From assembly GCA_946480965.1 (NCBI GenBank), contig CAMLMI010000287.1, forward strand, positions 1 to 6,325: a DNA stretch of 6,325 nucleotides. Reading direction: 5' to 3'. A program made the position numbers and the translations under genes. Each line of letters opens with the position of its first letter. Within the stretch, counting starts at the first letter, position 1. Positions 6,132 through 6,325 of the stretch are shown piece after piece. This DNA is from an uncultured Verrucomicrobiales bacterium (GTDB lineage Bacteria > Verrucomicrobiota > Verrucomicrobiae > Limisphaerales > CANJSG01). Under the pieces are notes generated by a model that had not been told where the DNA came from, ran no database searches, and saw only the letters and a list, made by a program, of their open reading frames with translations.

Positions 6132-6325
6132 ATGCGAGAAGAAATCGGCTTCGAGATTCATCCCGATTTGATCACAGCGAAGCGCGTGGATTCGCTGCGG
6201 CAGGAAGCCCAGCGCCTCACGGCAGGACCCAGCGCTGGGCAACGCGGCGTGCTGCGAGAGAGTTCGGTCTTCCGTGAATTGGCCCTGTCCGTCGCCTTCC
6301 GCTCCTTGGCCGAGACCGCGTTGCC
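6132..6325 (+). CDS. Probable phytanoyl-CoA dioxygenase (PhyH)-like protein, N-terminus (3' truncated by window edge)
   Basis: An ATG at 6132 opens a frame that stays open to the window end (64 complete codons). The start MREEIGFEIHPDLITAKRVD followed by SLRQEAQRL has the pattern of PhyH-type Fe(II)/2-oxoglutarate dioxygenases: a short 'G(F/Y)xxxP' entry strand, then the 'xxxVxxLRxExxxL' helix. GQRGVLRESSVFRELALSVA, then FRSLAETAL, matches the next block in short bacterial members (RxGVRNLL...VRELA.S..LR.L.E..L). The iron-binding HxD...H residues would lie beyond the window. A weak AAGG (6118-6121) precedes the ATG. The frame is also open upstream to the stop at 6057-6059, but that part is not family-like. 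If correct, the enzyme would hydroxylate a small substrate. It is separated from the GH3 gene by ~295 bases, so joint function is uncertain. Confidence 0.55.
   Translation, partial: MREEIGFEIHPDLITAKRVDSLRQEAQRLTAGPSAGQRGVLRESSVFRELALSVAFRSLAETAL

Noticed and set aside
6228..6239. Perfect 12-bp palindrome cccagcgctggg as an operator
   Set aside because: It lies inside the probable dioxygenase coding region, and a palindrome of this GC-rich type can arise by chance. Nothing else supports a regulatory role.
5778..6242. 154-codon minus-strand frame and short plus-strand frames in the 3' spacer
   Set aside because: They overlap the GH3 end and/or the dioxygenase-like start, are compositionally biased and contain no recognisable domain.

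Overview
This is a GC-rich window with one gene direction. All supportable genes lie on the plus strand, most are packed into an operon-like run, and several short palindromic repeats sit both between and inside genes. The repeat style (hairpins built on cacaggcg/cgcctgtg and ggcaggcg/cgcctgcc, and a larger ccgggggt/acccccgg inverted repeat) and the gene content suggest a Verrucomicrobiota-like (Pedosphaera/Limisphaerales-type) or related PVC bacterium. That assignment comes from memory and no search supports it.

Layout. (1) 2-508: 3' end of a B12-binding-type radical SAM protein, cut by the window edge. (2) 509-872: non-coding spacer dominated by a nested inverted repeat (603-828). (3) 873-2228: a complete second radical SAM protein with an N-terminal cobalamin-binding-like domain, the CxxxCxxC cluster motif and a C-terminal extension shared with gene 1. 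(4) 2225-3502: a GNAT-like protein overlapping the previous stop by ATGA and carrying two palindromic repeats inside its reading frame. (5) 3499-4227: a second, shorter GNAT-like protein, again joined by ATGA. (6) 4199-5836: a GH3-family acyl-adenylating enzyme overlapping gene 5 by 29 bases and also carrying an in-frame palindromic repeat. (7) 5837-6131: non-coding spacer. (8) 6132 to the window end: the N-terminus of a probable phytanoyl-CoA dioxygenase-like protein.

How they may work together. The overlaps from 2225 to 4227 make genes 3-6 one translationally coupled unit. Two radical SAM enzymes (C-C bond, methyl or ring chemistry), two acyltransferase-fold proteins and a GH3-type carboxylate-activating/amide-forming enzyme look like a small biosynthetic pathway that builds or tailors an acid and conjugates it. 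A dioxygenase may follow. The product cannot be read from the sequence.

The most unusual feature is that palindromic repeat elements have entered at least two genes of the operon without breaking the frame. Two members of one family are read in the same frame and give nearly the same peptide (RTDTGxGACAT). This resembles in principle the Rickettsia palindromic elements found inside proteins.
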